Notes under the pieces: generated by a model
Database searches by the model: none
What the model was told of the DNA's origin: nothing
Seen by the model: the letters and a program-made list of their open reading frames with translations, nothing else
Position numbers and translations under genes: made by a program
Assembly: GCF_000218685.1 (NCBI RefSeq)
Contig: NW_006763299.1
Span: 1,870,885 to 1,934,884 of the forward strand
DNA: 64,000 nt
Source of the DNA: Serpula lacrymans var. lacrymans S7.9
Lineage: Eukaryota; Basidiomycota; Agaricomycetes; Boletales; Serpulaceae
Reading direction: 5' to 3'
Part shown: positions 31,986 to 42,530 of the stretch, in pieces
Layout of the letters: each line of letters opens with the position of its first letter
Numbering within the stretch: the first letter of the stretch is position 1

Positions 31986-32190
31986 ATTGATGAATAAGCA
32001 ACCCAACTGAGCGACAACACGCTCAACTGGGTGACAACGCCCCATATTGGGCAACAACACTGAGTAATAGGCGACATTTCTCAAGAATAAACATCTCAAT
32101 TCAGCGACAACACCCATAACGGGCAACAACACTGAGGAATAGGCGACGATCTGAGGAGTTGGCATCTTAATTGGGCGACAACAGCGACTC
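31986..32190. repeat. Satellite with GCGACAACA units (block 1)
   Basis: Units of about 70-75 bp contain CCCAAYTGGGCGACAACACC, CATAWYGGGCAACAACACTG and AATAGGCGACATTTCTCA in fixed order, repeated about three times. The same satellite occurs at 32450-32585 and 47735-47975 and as the right flank of the Penelope-like element at 43531. Confidence 0.8.
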
Positions 32191-32449
32191 AATACTGAGA
32201 AATATATGGCATCATTTGGGGTATAAAGTAATTTGTCCGCGGGGGATAGACAAGCAACTTAGACAAAGGCGACACTTGCACAACAACATTGAACATTGAA
32301 TGCATGTGTTGTGGCTGTGCATCATGTATTACAAGCTACAATATTGTGTAGTGTATTATGTGCCCGCGGGCGTGGGAATGGTATGATTGATTTTGAATGC
32401 GTCCGCGGGCGCATAAGTTTGACGCAGCAGCAAGACAGAAATAAGGAAC

Positions 32450-32585
32450 CTAAATGAGCGACAACACCCCATATCGGGCGGCAACACTGTAAAATAGGCG
32501 ATAATTCTCAAGAATAAATATCCCAATTGGGTGACAACAGCCTGTTTCTAATCCGAGTCAGATTCGAAGGATAAAAGAGCTAAGT
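32450..32585. repeat. Satellite with GCGACAACA units (block 2) and shared end block
   Basis: One to two units end in the ~58-bp end block (CAACAGCCTGTTT.. to ..GGATAAAAGAGCTA) that also closes the copies at 43594 and 47974. Confidence 0.75.
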
Positions 32586-32872
32586 AGTAGTACAATGTCT
32601 CGCCACTCACACCTCACCTTACCTTTCTCCAGTACGTTCTGTAGTTCATCACTCCACGTCGGTACATTACACTTCCAGCATATACCTTTCTGTTGGTGGT
32701 ATTGCATTCCACCCTTCCATCGCTTGTACCCTCCAACAGACACTCCAACCTTAAACAGTGATTGGCAGCTGTACATCCAGTGTTGCACTGATATTTCACC
32801 TTCACTCATGATATAGCATACTGGGCATCCATCTTCCTTCACCTTGTTCAGCGCCCTTCGCATACTCTCCAT
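32558..32872 (-). CDS. Cys/His zinc-module fragment, RecQ-helicase-associated type
   Basis: The frame reads EDGCPVCYIMSEGE, then HWMYSCQSLFKVG, then GICWKCNVPTWSDELQNVL and VRCEWRDIVLLL. The order CxxC..HxxxxC..CWKC..C(x)W is the module I know from the C-terminal tail of many subtelomeric RecQ-type DNA helicase proteins in Agaricomycetes; the helicase core itself is not in the window. It is probably the last exon of a truncated copy. The naming rests on memory of the pattern and needs a profile search. Confidence 0.45.
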   Translation of the reverse strand: MESMRRALNKVKEDGCPVCYIMSEGEISVQHWMYSCQSLFKVGVSVGGYKRWKGGMQYHQQKGICWKCNVPTWSDELQNVLEKGKVRCEWRDIVLLLSSFILRI

Positions 32873-32989
32873 TTGCTATATCGCTATATCGTCCTATACC
32901 TAGCATTGCCTCCACCCACAATTATTTTCCAAATTAGCCCATGTCTCCTTCAAGTATTTCTCTACACCTGCATTCAATTCTGACATTTC

Positions 32990-33215
32990 GTCAATCCTAA
33001 CTCCTAGCGGTAGTGCTATGTCCACAACCATGTCCACATACTCGTACTTCACTTTGCCTTTCTCCACAACTTTTTATACTTCACCACCACATGTACCTAC
33101 ACAACACCCTAGTGTATATCTTTCTGTCAGTACTTTGTATTATACCATGTTAACAAATCTTCCTCTTACTGTAAAAGCAATACTTACACTCACAGAATTG
33201 TTCTAACTTTATACA
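32990..33215 (-). pseudogene. Decayed second copy of the zinc-module exon
   Basis: The DNA from about 33020 to 33200 aligns with 32595-32770 (e.g. CTTTCTCCA..GTTYT.TA.TTCA.CA and ATATMTTTCTGT.RGT), but its minus-strand frame is broken. It is an older duplicate. Confidence 0.5.
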
Positions 33216-33768
33216 TACCACCTTCAAGTATAAGCCATTGACTTCTTTGATCTTATAGCATACATATTGCAACTTATAATATCACATCATATAGGGGCCA
33301 ATATTTTTTTTTTTTTCTTACCCTTGTGCACTATGTAACTAGTATATATCATGTTGATAAGCCAGATTTTTGGATGTGGACATCAGTACTTTGTTATAAC
33401 TTTTCAAGTTCATGACTCAGTAACACCTGTATAGTGTTTGTCACTACAATATCTTGCTACAACACAATATAGTATTCAAATGTAAACCTCCGTCAACTTT
33501 TTTTTTGGTGGCTGTGCACTTGCTTAGTCATCACATTCACTATCAGACCTTCTACACATTTGCAGTACTTTCAACTGCAAGTCTCAGTCAACATTAGAGT
33601 ATGTTTATTGGCTTGATTAGTGATCAGGATCACTACCATCGTTTCAACAAGTTACAAAGTTACACATGAGCTACATATATATATCCAATGTCTTCAATGT
33701 CAAGTAATATACAAGCAATCAACTGTTATATGTCCATATTAATCAAAACTGTATAAGACTTTGTCTCA
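33216..33768. other. No gene; one palindrome of the intron family at 33618-33636
   Basis: AT-rich stretch downstream of the decayed gene. TTAGTGATCAGGATCACTA at 33618-33636 belongs to the palindrome family found in that gene's introns, here outside any recognised intron. Confidence 0.5.
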
Positions 33769-36700
33769 TCAATCACTACCAGGATCAGGGCCATACTCTA
33801 CTTCATATGAAACATTGTCTTCATCATTATCCTCACCACTAAAGTCCATATCTCCGTCTGCATTATCATCTTCTTCTTCCTCAATCTCATTATCACCATT
33901 ATGGACATCATTAGCCTCTTCCATATCAATGTCCTTTGGTACTTGTGAAGGTTGCATAATGTTCATCACTATATCCTCTCTGGCTTTCCCTTTGCCTTTG
34001 TCACCAGATGGAACTGTTGTAGCAGCTTCAGTTGCAGATGATTGACCTAGCTGAGACACAGGGTTTGGTGCTGATGTTGTGGTGGTGGAATACAAGTGCA
34101 ATGTCTCCCTTGCTATGTGACCTATGTTTGTATTGCTGGTGTAGGTACCAAGGAGGTCTACCATTGTAGCATCAGCTGGAGCATTTACCTGATGCTTGCA
34201 AAAGTTGGTTAGGTATGTATGGCATGATTTACTCGTGTTTGCCAAGGCCATCTTTATAACTTCTTGCCAAAGGATAGGGAACTTGTCAAGATTGGCAGGT
34301 CGCCTTTTCAAGCCAACATGATTCTTGACTGCAATCCATGATACTTTGAGTTTAGGCCCAGCTTGTTTTATGGTAGCTGAATGTAACAGGTTATAATCAG
34401 AATATTGTAGCTACATGTAATGAAGCACTCACAAAGGTTATTAAACCTTTTGGCTAGTTCCTCTGCCAGATTATGATCAACTCCTCCACGACTTCTCTTT
34501 GACACTCTCTCTTCCGAGTCAAAGTCATAAGGGGTGGATCTCTTAAATGAAGAGGCTCCTATGGTTGAGGGTCAATTAGTGTTCTTGATCACTATCAGGG
34601 TTAGCTTACCAGTATCAGATTGCAAAGTAGAGAGTGAGGGTTCTAGTGAAATATAGATCAGATTGAATGCGTGATCAGATAATTATTTCCTTATGTATAA
34701 ATTTCTGGCCAAGATGTTTTTTCCTTGGCTTGCTTGGGCCTGCAACCATGTCATTGCTCTCGGGATACAAGTCATCAGCCATGGCAAAGAGTGTTTCATC
34801 ATTTAGAATAACCGGAATTGTCAAGGTGGATTGAGAAGGTTCTGATTGATAGAATATCTCTGTTAGTATTATAGCATGTATGATGAGATAAATTGAACAA
34901 ACCAGAAACATTGACTGCATTCTGTGTTATAGGAGCTACAAACAGAGGGAGAGGTGTTAGTGATCCTGAACACTAAATAGGTCTGGCAGTAAATACCTTG
35001 TGGTGCTACTGCTGTTGGTGCTACTACTGCAGCAGCATTAGCTAACAAAGGTGTCACCCGCAATGTACTTCTTTTCAGTTGTTTTTCTTCCCAAGTCTTC
35101 TTTTTTGCCTCTGCAAGATGTTTCTTCATCACCTCCTCATTAAGCGCAAGAGTACTGGTTGATTGCAAAGCCTTGGTATACTTGAGTTCATTATCCTTAC
35201 GTCCTCTCCAATATAATTTGGCTTCTTCTGAAGAAGCGATCCTAAGATCATCTAGCTCACGTTGCAGACCATTAGACCTGATAGCCTTGACCTGTTGAGC
35301 CTTGGTATACGGTGCAGTAAGGTCCTCTGTAGGTTCCCTTACACGAATATGTTGTTTGTCAGATACACCACCAAGTACCTAGAAAAAGTGATAAGGGGTC
35401 ATTTAGTGATCCTGAACACTAATCCAGTACTCACCTGTATAAACTCCGTCAAGGCATTTTTAACCTCTGGATCAAGCATGAGGTTGCCACCAAGCTTGAA
35501 TCCTCCTAGTTCTGGTCGTGATGCAATTTGAATAATTTCAAGCATCGACTGTATATTTCTGTCTTCAAGTGTTGAACCTTTCAATGTTCTGGCAGACGTC
35601 ATTGCAATACTTTCTACTCTGTTCATGCTGGGCAAGAGATCCTTCATGTGGTCATTCTCTTCAAATTCAGGTTGTTCAACGATACCATCCCACCAATAAT
35701 ATCCTTCATCTTCCAAACCCAAGTCTTTGTATATCTCAGACATACATTTGGTTAGGTCCCTTCGCAAGTCCCAGATTATGTTGAACTTCAAAGTGTCCTT
35801 GTTGTTTGCACAATGGATGTTCTGAGTTATGAGATGCTGGATGAGGCCACAACCAACGGGCAAGTTGGTTCGCCATGGGAAGCCAGATACACGTAAGAGT
35901 TGATGGACTGCGTAAAGGCCCTTTTCTTGATCTTTGGTTGGCAGCTCTGCCCTGCAGCTTTTGATAAGGGCTTTGCTGGCTTCTGGAAGAATGAGATACT
36001 CAGCAGTATTGCCCAGCAATGACAACTCTTTAGACCATCCGTGTAAGAATGTATTAATGGCTGTTACCATCGGTTTGTTGACAGCTGAACAAAGGTCGGA
36101 TATTTTGTCCTGTGTGATGTTATCATTTGATGTTGCCCATGCTACTTCAAAGGCAGGGAATGTAACCCTTCAACTGCTGATGATGATTGACATGATCTTG
36201 ACATTGCACAAGTTAGTATTTTGTAGATGATACTGATAAGATGTGACTCACCTTGTGATAAAATTGCTCCCTCAATACAGGATCTTAAACATTCAACCGG
36301 TTTTTAAGGTACTTTATGAGAGCACCAGTGACGCAGTCCCATGGGTGGCTCTTATGCATATTGCCACCTGTAACAGGGAACGTAGCAGTAGGTTCAAACC
36401 AGGATATCACCTGTAGTCAGTCAGTTAGTGATTGAGAACACTAAATGGGCTGCTATAATGGCTTACTTGGCCCATACATATAGCCAGTAATACTTCATCT
36501 TTTGGATCACGTGGTGGCAGGCCCTTTGTTTCCCAGACAGATGTTAGTGAAGGAAAGACGTGTGGTGTTAAGACTGGTGGTAGCGTTGTCAAGTCCAGAT
36601 GTGGACCTTTGAATGGCATAAAGCCAGTTCTGAGCCATTGCATTTTTGTGACCATGTTATCCAGGATGATTGCTATCAAAGAGCTTGAATCACAAGGCCG

Positions 36701-38087
36701 CAATTCAGGTATAATCTTTTCCACTGCAGTGATTGCAGTAGCCCAATACTGTTTATATGCTGTTTCATATACTTCTGTTTCTCCAGGCTCTACACTGCCA
36801 TAATAACACATACCAGCAGAGAGCTGGGTGCTGAAGGAGCTATCTATGACTGTTAGGATCCCAGAAGAGAGTAGACTGAGATAGGGCTCAACCTCTGGTG
36901 ATATAATTTGAGAGACAAATTCTAGATGTGCTGCATCCAAAACCTGTTGCCGTTCGCCAGGGTATGCTTGTAGGTTGAAAGGTTTTCTCAACACATTGAA
37001 TGTGTACTGATCAAGATTTAGCATCTTGACTGGAGACACCAAAAAGTGTAGCATCTTCAACATTGGTGTGAAGAGCGCAATGTTCATCTACAAGCACGTT
37101 TAGTGTTCAGGAACACTAATCAAAGGCTATCACAACTCACCTTGGTAAAGTGAGGATGTCAATTGCAATAGAATGTTGTGACAGATGTATGGCGAGATTC
37201 TTCAAATTCTTTGACAGCATAAAGGTCCACCATGAAATCAAATAACTTGTTGTAGTTGACTGCCCATGCAGGACGAGAGCCAGATGACATCCTTTCCTTT
37301 GCTTGGGCCCACATTGTTGAAACCTGAGTGCAGAGTTCTGCCTTTTCTTCGGGCTTGCAGTCGCGGTATAAGCGTAACAAGTTCTTATACTTTTCAGTAT
37401 CCGTATTGTCCCTGCCTGGAGCTGAGTCGTTGGCAGTCAGCTCATGCAATAACAGTGTACGGTTGGCGCTGGCATTGATAACATCTATGACAGGTTGGTT
37501 AGTGATCGAGAACACTAAATCAGCACAACATTACCTATGTCATAGAATTTTACCAGCCATATGGAGTGGTCCCTAACATATGCAGTCAGAGTTGCTGCCT
37601 CTGCTTCAGCCACATCTCTAGTCAAGTCGTCCTGAGCTGCAATGACTTGCATTTTGGCCTGTTGTAAATCATAGAAGGCCTTTGCATGTTGTGTCTTCAT
37701 ATATTGGACCCGATGGTTTCCATTAAACAGGTGCATTTCAGCACCTGCTTGATAGACTCTCTGAGCCCACTAGACATAGTTCGAATGGGGCAAAGTACCA
37801 CCATTGGAAGGCTCAATGCCACCAGCAATGTGTTGATGGTGTACTCCAATTGTAATTGCCTTGTCCTCGTAATGATTCAAGAGGGCCTTGGCCTTGGCAT
37901 AAGTTGAAATACTCTTCAAGGTTACCTGGTTAATGGGCCTTGGGTTGTAAAACTGTTTAATGAGGTTGGGCCCAGTACCCAAGTCATTGTCAGTACCGCC
38001 AATGCAAAGCATGGCATAACCGATTTCTGCCTGCGACAACTCATGCAAGATATGCTCTGTTAAGAGCTGCCTATGAATGGGGTTGTT
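33769..38087 (-). pseudogene. Large multi-exon gene of unknown function, four nonsense mutations
   Basis: Minus-strand exons, recognisable by clean GT-AG ends and protein-like frames, run from 38087 to 33769: 38087-37535, 37484-37141, 37087-36467, 36410-36252, 36196-35435, 35378-34997, 34935-34903, then 34859 onward, 34558-34433 and 34376-33769. The protein has an N-terminal domain (SNGGTLPHSNYV, WAQRVYQAGAEMHLFNGNHR), a central region (MSEIYKDLGLEDEGYYWWDG), a long helix (RELDDLRIASSEEAKLYWRG; MKKHLAEAKKKTWEEKQLKR), and an acidic end (EIEEEEDDNADGDMDFSGE). In-frame stops lie at 37770-37772, 37159-37161, 36285-36287 and 36170-36172, each one C:G to T:A change from a sense codon. I recognise no family. 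The 5' end is not found. Confidence 0.6.
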
Positions 38088-38132
38088 CTATAAACAATGA
38101 GCATCAGCAGGATTAGTGTTCAGGTACACTAA
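34576..38132 (-). repeat. Family of ~20-nt palindromes, one per intron
   Basis: Copies of TTAGTGWTCNNGAWCACTAA lie at 34576-34594, 34957-34976, 35403-35422, 36425-36444, 37100-37119, 37499-37518 and 38113-38132. Each sits inside a different intron (34559-34609, 34936-34996, 35379-35434, 36411-36466, 37088-37140, 37485-37534, 38088-38152). A further copy is at about 38193-38212. On the coding strand the 3' arm CACTAA(C/T) sits where the branch site is expected. Introns at 34377-34432, 34860-34902 and 36197-36251 lack it. Confidence 0.85.
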
Positions 38133-38239
38133 TCAATGTACTTGAGCTACACCTGCAGTCTATTGATATTGTAAGTCATAGTCAGCATTAGCAAGTTTAG
38201 TGATCAGGATCACTGATTGACGTACTTGAACAGCAGTAG

Positions 38240-38692
38240 GGGCCTGTTCATAGTGAAGTAGATGTGAGTTGAATATTGACCATTGTAGCATGACCTTATG
38301 CTAGATTACTTACTTGAAAGATGTTTGAAGCCTATTCGTAATAAGATGGTTAGTTATTCCAGGTATAGCATATATTTGGGTACAAACTTGGGGGGCTGCA
38401 ATCTGTGATTACATAATTAATTAGCTAATCAAATACAAATATAAATGTGTAAACTAACAGAAGACATTCTGAATATATTGAATATATTGAAAATTGGAAG
38501 GAGATCCAAATATGGGATGGAGCGTCAATGACATAGTGCGATGCTGCACCGCACAACATCATGAGTTCCGATTGTTACACCCAATTTGGCTTGTAATGAA
38601 CCAAATCAGGCTCGTAACTAACCAAATTAGGCAGGAACTCTGCACCGCACACCGCAAAAAAGAAGCATGGACTTTGGGGGTGTAATAACGCT
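38240..38692. other. No gene; left flank of the Penelope-like element
   Basis: AT-rich DNA turning into a more GC-rich stretch with repeated CTGCACCGCACA (38545, 38640) and GTTACACCCAA..TTGGGGGTGTAA arms. No coding frame is supported. Confidence 0.45.
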
Positions 38693-38960
38693 AAGTAATA
38701 AGCGAACTGGTCTTGTGATCGGTGACGCGTGTAAATTCCGGACTTGTCCACAATAGGACTCCGTCGGAGTATGCGATTTAAAGTGCCGCTACTCTGCCAG
38801 TTTGCATTCACTATATAAACCTCTGAAGATACCACTGATGAGGAATAAAATCCGAAACTGCTCGTCTACCTCCATTGAGGGCAGTCTGGTATCTCTTCAT
38901 CACGCCTCCAGCCCACCGATCTCACTCAGCCGCTTTGCGGCTTCGTTCAATCGCCACCTT
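38693..38960 (+). repeat. Left pLTR of the Penelope-like element
   Basis: It is identical to 43263-43530 apart from a few substitutions (near 38698, 38704, 38735 and 38948). It includes the hammerhead at 38827-38894 and CACTATATAAAC at 38809-38820, a plausible TATA-type promoter box just upstream of the ribozyme. Confidence 0.9.
38827..38894 (+). ncRNA. Type I hammerhead ribozyme in left pLTR
   Basis: Stem I pairs AGATACCA (38827-38834) with TGGTATCT (38887-38894). The core CTGATGA is 38835-38841. Stem II is GGA/TCC with loop ATAAAA (38842-38853). GAAA follows at 38854-38857. Stem III pairs CTGC (38858-38861) with GCAG (38881-38884), with an inner CCTC/GAGG hairpin, then TC (38885-38886). 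Every conserved core base is present and cleavage is predicted after C38886. Hammerheads in Penelope-like elements process the element RNA. Confidence 0.93.
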
Positions 38961-39054
38961 AACTAAACAGGCTGATCACTATCTTACACCGCACGGTATT
39001 CCTCACAAGGCCTCCTACCCTCACGCTGAGCCTTTTGTTCCTTATTGTTCCAGC

Positions 39055-39965
39055 ATGTCTAACCTTCCGTCCTTCTCTCGTGCCATGTCCCCCTCGCTCT
39101 TAGCCAATGCCAGTACCTACCTTAGTATAGCTGACAATGATGCTGGAGGGCACGCCGGCCGTATTCTGACTATAGGTCTTTGTACGTCTGTGAGCGAGAT
39201 AGTCAGTGCCCTCCCCGCTGATTACCAGCCGGCCTTACGCCCCCTACTACGTGACCTTGCCAACGCCAGTGCTAAGGAGTGCAGCGTAAAGGCTTCTTTG
39301 TCCTTATCGCGGTCAAGCGTGCTGAGCTACAATGGTTCAGGGAGCGCTTGTCCTTAGAGACCAACTATGTTGCTGTCTCAGAGGCTATTGAGTCAGTGGA
39401 GACGTCTCTTAAGGAGACGCATAAGATCCCCAGCAATGCTGCTGATCCGACTCAAGCCTGGGTTGTCAACCCCGCCGTCACTAGAACGGCAAAAAACCTC
39501 ACTAAAGACCTCCCGTCTATCCTCTCCTGCGTCGTTCACATTGAGCGCGCTCGTGATATGGAGCAAAGGAACCGGGAGGAGGCAAAAAAGAATCTGAAAG
39601 ATGCTACAGATGTTAAGATGGGAGACGCTCAACAAGACGACGAGGGTGCCCGCATCGCCGCGGAGGTTAATAAACAGGTGCAGAAAGCAGTCGCTGCACA
39701 GTCCCGCCCACGCACTAACATAAGTTCTTCTGATTACCAGGAGACAATCAGTGCGAATGTTCACACTGTTCTAGGCAAATGCAGCCGGACCATTGAACCC
39801 GCAAAATTGCGGACAAGGTCGCGGCTTGCGAAATTCAAACACATGTGGAACGAGGTCTCACATGCCCACCAACTCTGCAAGAGTGAATGGTGGCCAGGCG
39901 ACGACAGCGCGTATCCAGCAGGCAAGATCCCAAGCCCGTGGCTCCCTGATACGTGGGTTTCTTGA
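39055..39965 (+). pseudogene. Penelope-like element ORF1 region, frameshifted
   Basis: The frame from the ATG at 39055 (MSNLPSFSRAMSPSLLANAS) runs to about 39300. The protein then continues in another frame (LIAVKRAELQWFRERLSLET onward) to the TGA at 39963-39965. The second part is rich in charged helices (RDMEQRNREEAKKNLKDATD), consistent with an ORF1 or N-terminal extension. The same frame stays open after the TGA into the RT ORF, with 12 sense codons before its ATG, so a single stop separates the two. Whether it is suppressed or a mutation cannot be told. Confidence 0.6.
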
Positions 39966-40001
39966 GCTTATCTTACTCATGACTTTGACTTAGATGAATG
40001 T

Positions 40002-42530
40002 ATGACGTCTAGGTGGCAACATGATGCGAGGTGGCTCGAACGCGCGCAGAGGAGGAGGGAGACCCTCCAGGAAATGAACATCCACCATACGCTGGACGCT
40101 ATGGCCGGGAAAACATTTTTGTATGTCAATCCCCTGTCATACCCAGATGAAATACTTACATTGCCGTACCCACTTGCAGTTCGCGGACTTATACTTTCCG
40201 CCCCAGCCATGTTGCGTTCTGGGTCTCGGTTCAGAAGCAGGGTACATTTGGGCCCTAATGTAGTTATTTCGGACTTTTTGCAAACGGACCTTAGTGTAGG
40301 AATGCGGTACCTACTGGCCCGGCCCATTAAGGGCGAAAAAATAAAGCATGCTTATGTTGATTTCGTCCAAAGTCTAAGATGGCGAATCTTTTTTATGAAA
40401 AAATCAGCTTTAGCGGGTGATTTAGAGGTCGAAAACGACTATGACCCAGATTACGATCTCCACAAGCCACGGAAACATGAACTCCCCCGGCTTGAGGATG
40501 TGTACATAGAGAGCGGGATCACAAACGAATGGACATTTGTTAACAATTACATTGACAATGTCGTACCAACGATTGAGAGAGAAGCCAGTTATTCTACTCA
40601 ACTGGTGGATCTAAACCAACTCAAAACATACCTACGGTCACAGAACTATGTGGTTCTTCCTACCGATAAGAACCTTGGAATATCAGTATGCGAGAGAGAC
40701 TGGGTCGTCTCTAAAACCCAGGAGTTGTTAGACAATGCTCTGAACTACCGCCGGATATCGGTGGAAGAGAGAAAAGTCATTCTCCTCCAGACAGTGAAAG
40801 ACATGAATCAAGCCGGCATATTTGCTGCTACCTTTGGTATCGGCGGTTCACAGTTACCCAATTTTCTGGTATCTAAATGTCCTATCATGAAAGAAGGCGG
40901 CGAGGATTTCGAAACAGAGCCAGCTGTGCCGGTGTTTTATGGTATTCCAAAAATCCATAAAACTCCCACTAAAATGCGGCCAATTGTTCCATGTCACTCT
41001 TGTCCTCAAGCGCCCCTTGGTAAATACCTTTCCAAATGTCTGAAGCCAATGTTAAATACGCATCCTTACATCCTTAAAGGGAGCAAGGAATTAGCATTGA
41101 GACTATCAAAAGTTACGTTATCTCGCTATAAAAAGTGCTGGATTGTGTCCGGTGACATAGTTGCCTACTACCTGTCTATACCACTACAGCCGTGCATGGA
41201 TCTTATGATCCGTATGTGGAGAATGGCCAATCCCAATGCGACACCAGGCGAGCGCAATTTGTTCTTACGGGCTTTAAGACTTGCGAACGTACACCTTCTT
41301 TGTGACTTTAATGGACATACATACGAACAGCTTCAGGGACTTGCTATGGGAGTTGCATCTTCCCCAGATATAGCTAACCTGTATGGCGCTTACTATGAAG
41401 AACAATGCCTTCCAGATGACCGCATTGCCTTCTACTGTAGGTACATCAATGACGTCCTGGCCCTTGTTTACGCTGATTTTGCGGAAGAAGCTTTGATGAT
41501 CGCGGGCCGTATTAAAATTAAAGATGTCACAATAGAGTGGGAAGCTTCGGAATACAATACGGCATTCCTTGATATGACGGTATATATCGACCTGATCGCT
41601 AGATCAGTCCAGCATATGCTATACCAGAAAAAGCTTAACCACCGAGAACGACTTCCATGGCTATCTCACCATCCGAAAGATATCAAAAAGGGTACCTTTA
41701 TCGGAGAGATGTCATGCCTCGCGGTTCTATCTAGTCTTCCAGAGCACTACATAGACACCATTAGGGGCCTTAAAGGCCTCTATATGGGCTGCGGTTATCC
41801 AGAGCGCGTGTTGGATGCTTGGGTAAAAGATAACTTAAGAACACGATGGGAAAATAGACTAGTGACTAGAGAACTAACACGAGACATGTTTGTCTTGAAA
41901 ACCGAGTTTAATCCTGCATGGAGTTGTTTTAACGTCACTGAACTTGGTAGAATTATCACAACCACCTGGCTGGAACACGTGAATTTAATTCACGCCCAGC
42001 ACGCTACTGCAAAAGCTAGATCTGATGCACACCAGGCCTGGCTGAATGCCCGTGGTCTGGTCGAGGATCAGTTCATCGAAGCAGTAGATCGCGTAATTGC
42101 TGTACCCAGGCGTCGGCGGGCATCTGATGCCGCAGCGGTGGGAGCTATGGCCCCCGCGTTACGTGGAGCCAAATGCGTGATCGATGACGCTAACGGGAAC
42201 CAAGATGCGCCTGATGAGCAATTATTGGTGGAAGATCCCTATATGGCGCCCCAACGCTATGTAAACTACCCCCGGCTTGGTCCTAGTACCAGGCCGGTTG
42301 ATTGGACCTTCTTTGATCCAACCCAACGCCTACCCGGCAGCCGAGCTATCGGTGGAAGGGTCTTTGATGTCAAAGTAGCTGGTCTTTGTGATAGACGCTT
42401 TATGGTATCACGTAAACGTATGAAGAATGTCTTTGACGTCGTGTCCGTATGGCAAAAAGCGGTCCTGGCTACCTTATGCTGCTCAATGTTCTTTCAAGGG
42501 AGCAAACCCCTATCTCTAATGTTACCCTAA
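40002..42530 (+). CDS. Penelope-like reverse transcriptase, 842 aa, no endonuclease
   Basis: Ordered features are: the N-terminal LPTDKNLGISVCERDW typical of Penelope RTs (about residue 222); YGIPKIHKTPTKMRPIVP (the K(L/I)HK motif); WIVSGDIVAYYLSIPLQP (motif A with its Asp); LQGLAMGVASSPDIANLYGA (motif B); FYCRYINDVLALV (motif C, residues 481-484, YIND instead of YxDD); and NTAFLDMTVYI (the FLD motif). The C-terminal 200 residues show no GIY-YIG motif, as in EN-minus elements that extend chromosome ends. The stop TAA is itself part of a CCCTAA repeat. Motif C lacks the first of the two usual catalytic Asp residues, so activity is doubtful. Confidence 0.9.
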   Translation: MTSRWQHDARWLERAQRRRETLQEMNIHHTLDAMAGKTFLYVNPLSYPDEILTLPYPLAVRGLILSAPAMLRSGSRFRSRVHLGPNVVISDFLQTDLSVGMRYLLARPIKGEKIKHAYVDFVQSLRWRIFFMKKSALAGDLEVENDYDPDYDLHKPRKHELPRLEDVYIESGITNEWTFVNNYIDNVVPTIEREASYSTQLVDLNQLKTYLRSQNYVVLPTDKNLGISVCERDWVVSKTQELLDNALNYRRISVEERKVILLQTVKDMNQAGIFAATFGIGGSQLPNFLVSKCPIMKEGGEDFETEPAVPVFYGIPKIHKTPTKMRPIVPCHSCPQAPLGKYLSKCLKPMLNTHPYILKGSKELALRLSKVTLSRYKKCWIVSGDIVAYYLSIPLQPCMDLMIRMWRMANPNATPGERNLFLRALRLANVHLLCDFNGHTYEQLQGLAMGVASSPDIANLYGAYYEEQCLPDDRIAFYCRYINDVLALVYADFAEEALMIAGRIKIKDVTIEWEASEYNTAFLDMTVYIDLIARSVQHMLYQKKLNHRERLPWLSHHPKDIKKGTFIGEMSCLAVLSSLPEHYIDTIRGLKGLYMGCGYPERVLDAWVKDNLRTRWENRLVTRELTRDMFVLKTEFNPAWSCFNVTELGRIITTTWLEHVNLIHAQHATAKARSDAHQAWLNARGLVEDQFIEAVDRVIAVPRRRRASDAAAVGAMAPALRGAKCVIDDANGNQDAPDEQLLVEDPYMAPQRYVNYPRLGPSTRPVDWTFFDPTQRLPGSRAIGGRVFDVKVAGLCDRRFMVSRKRMKNVFDVVSVWQKAVLATLCCSMFFQGSKPLSLMLP

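Noticed and set aside
32450..32585. Helitron 3' end (hairpin followed by CTAG)
   Set aside because: The hairpin is imperfect and the base after CTAG/CTAA is G, not T; no Rep/helicase gene or TC start was found.
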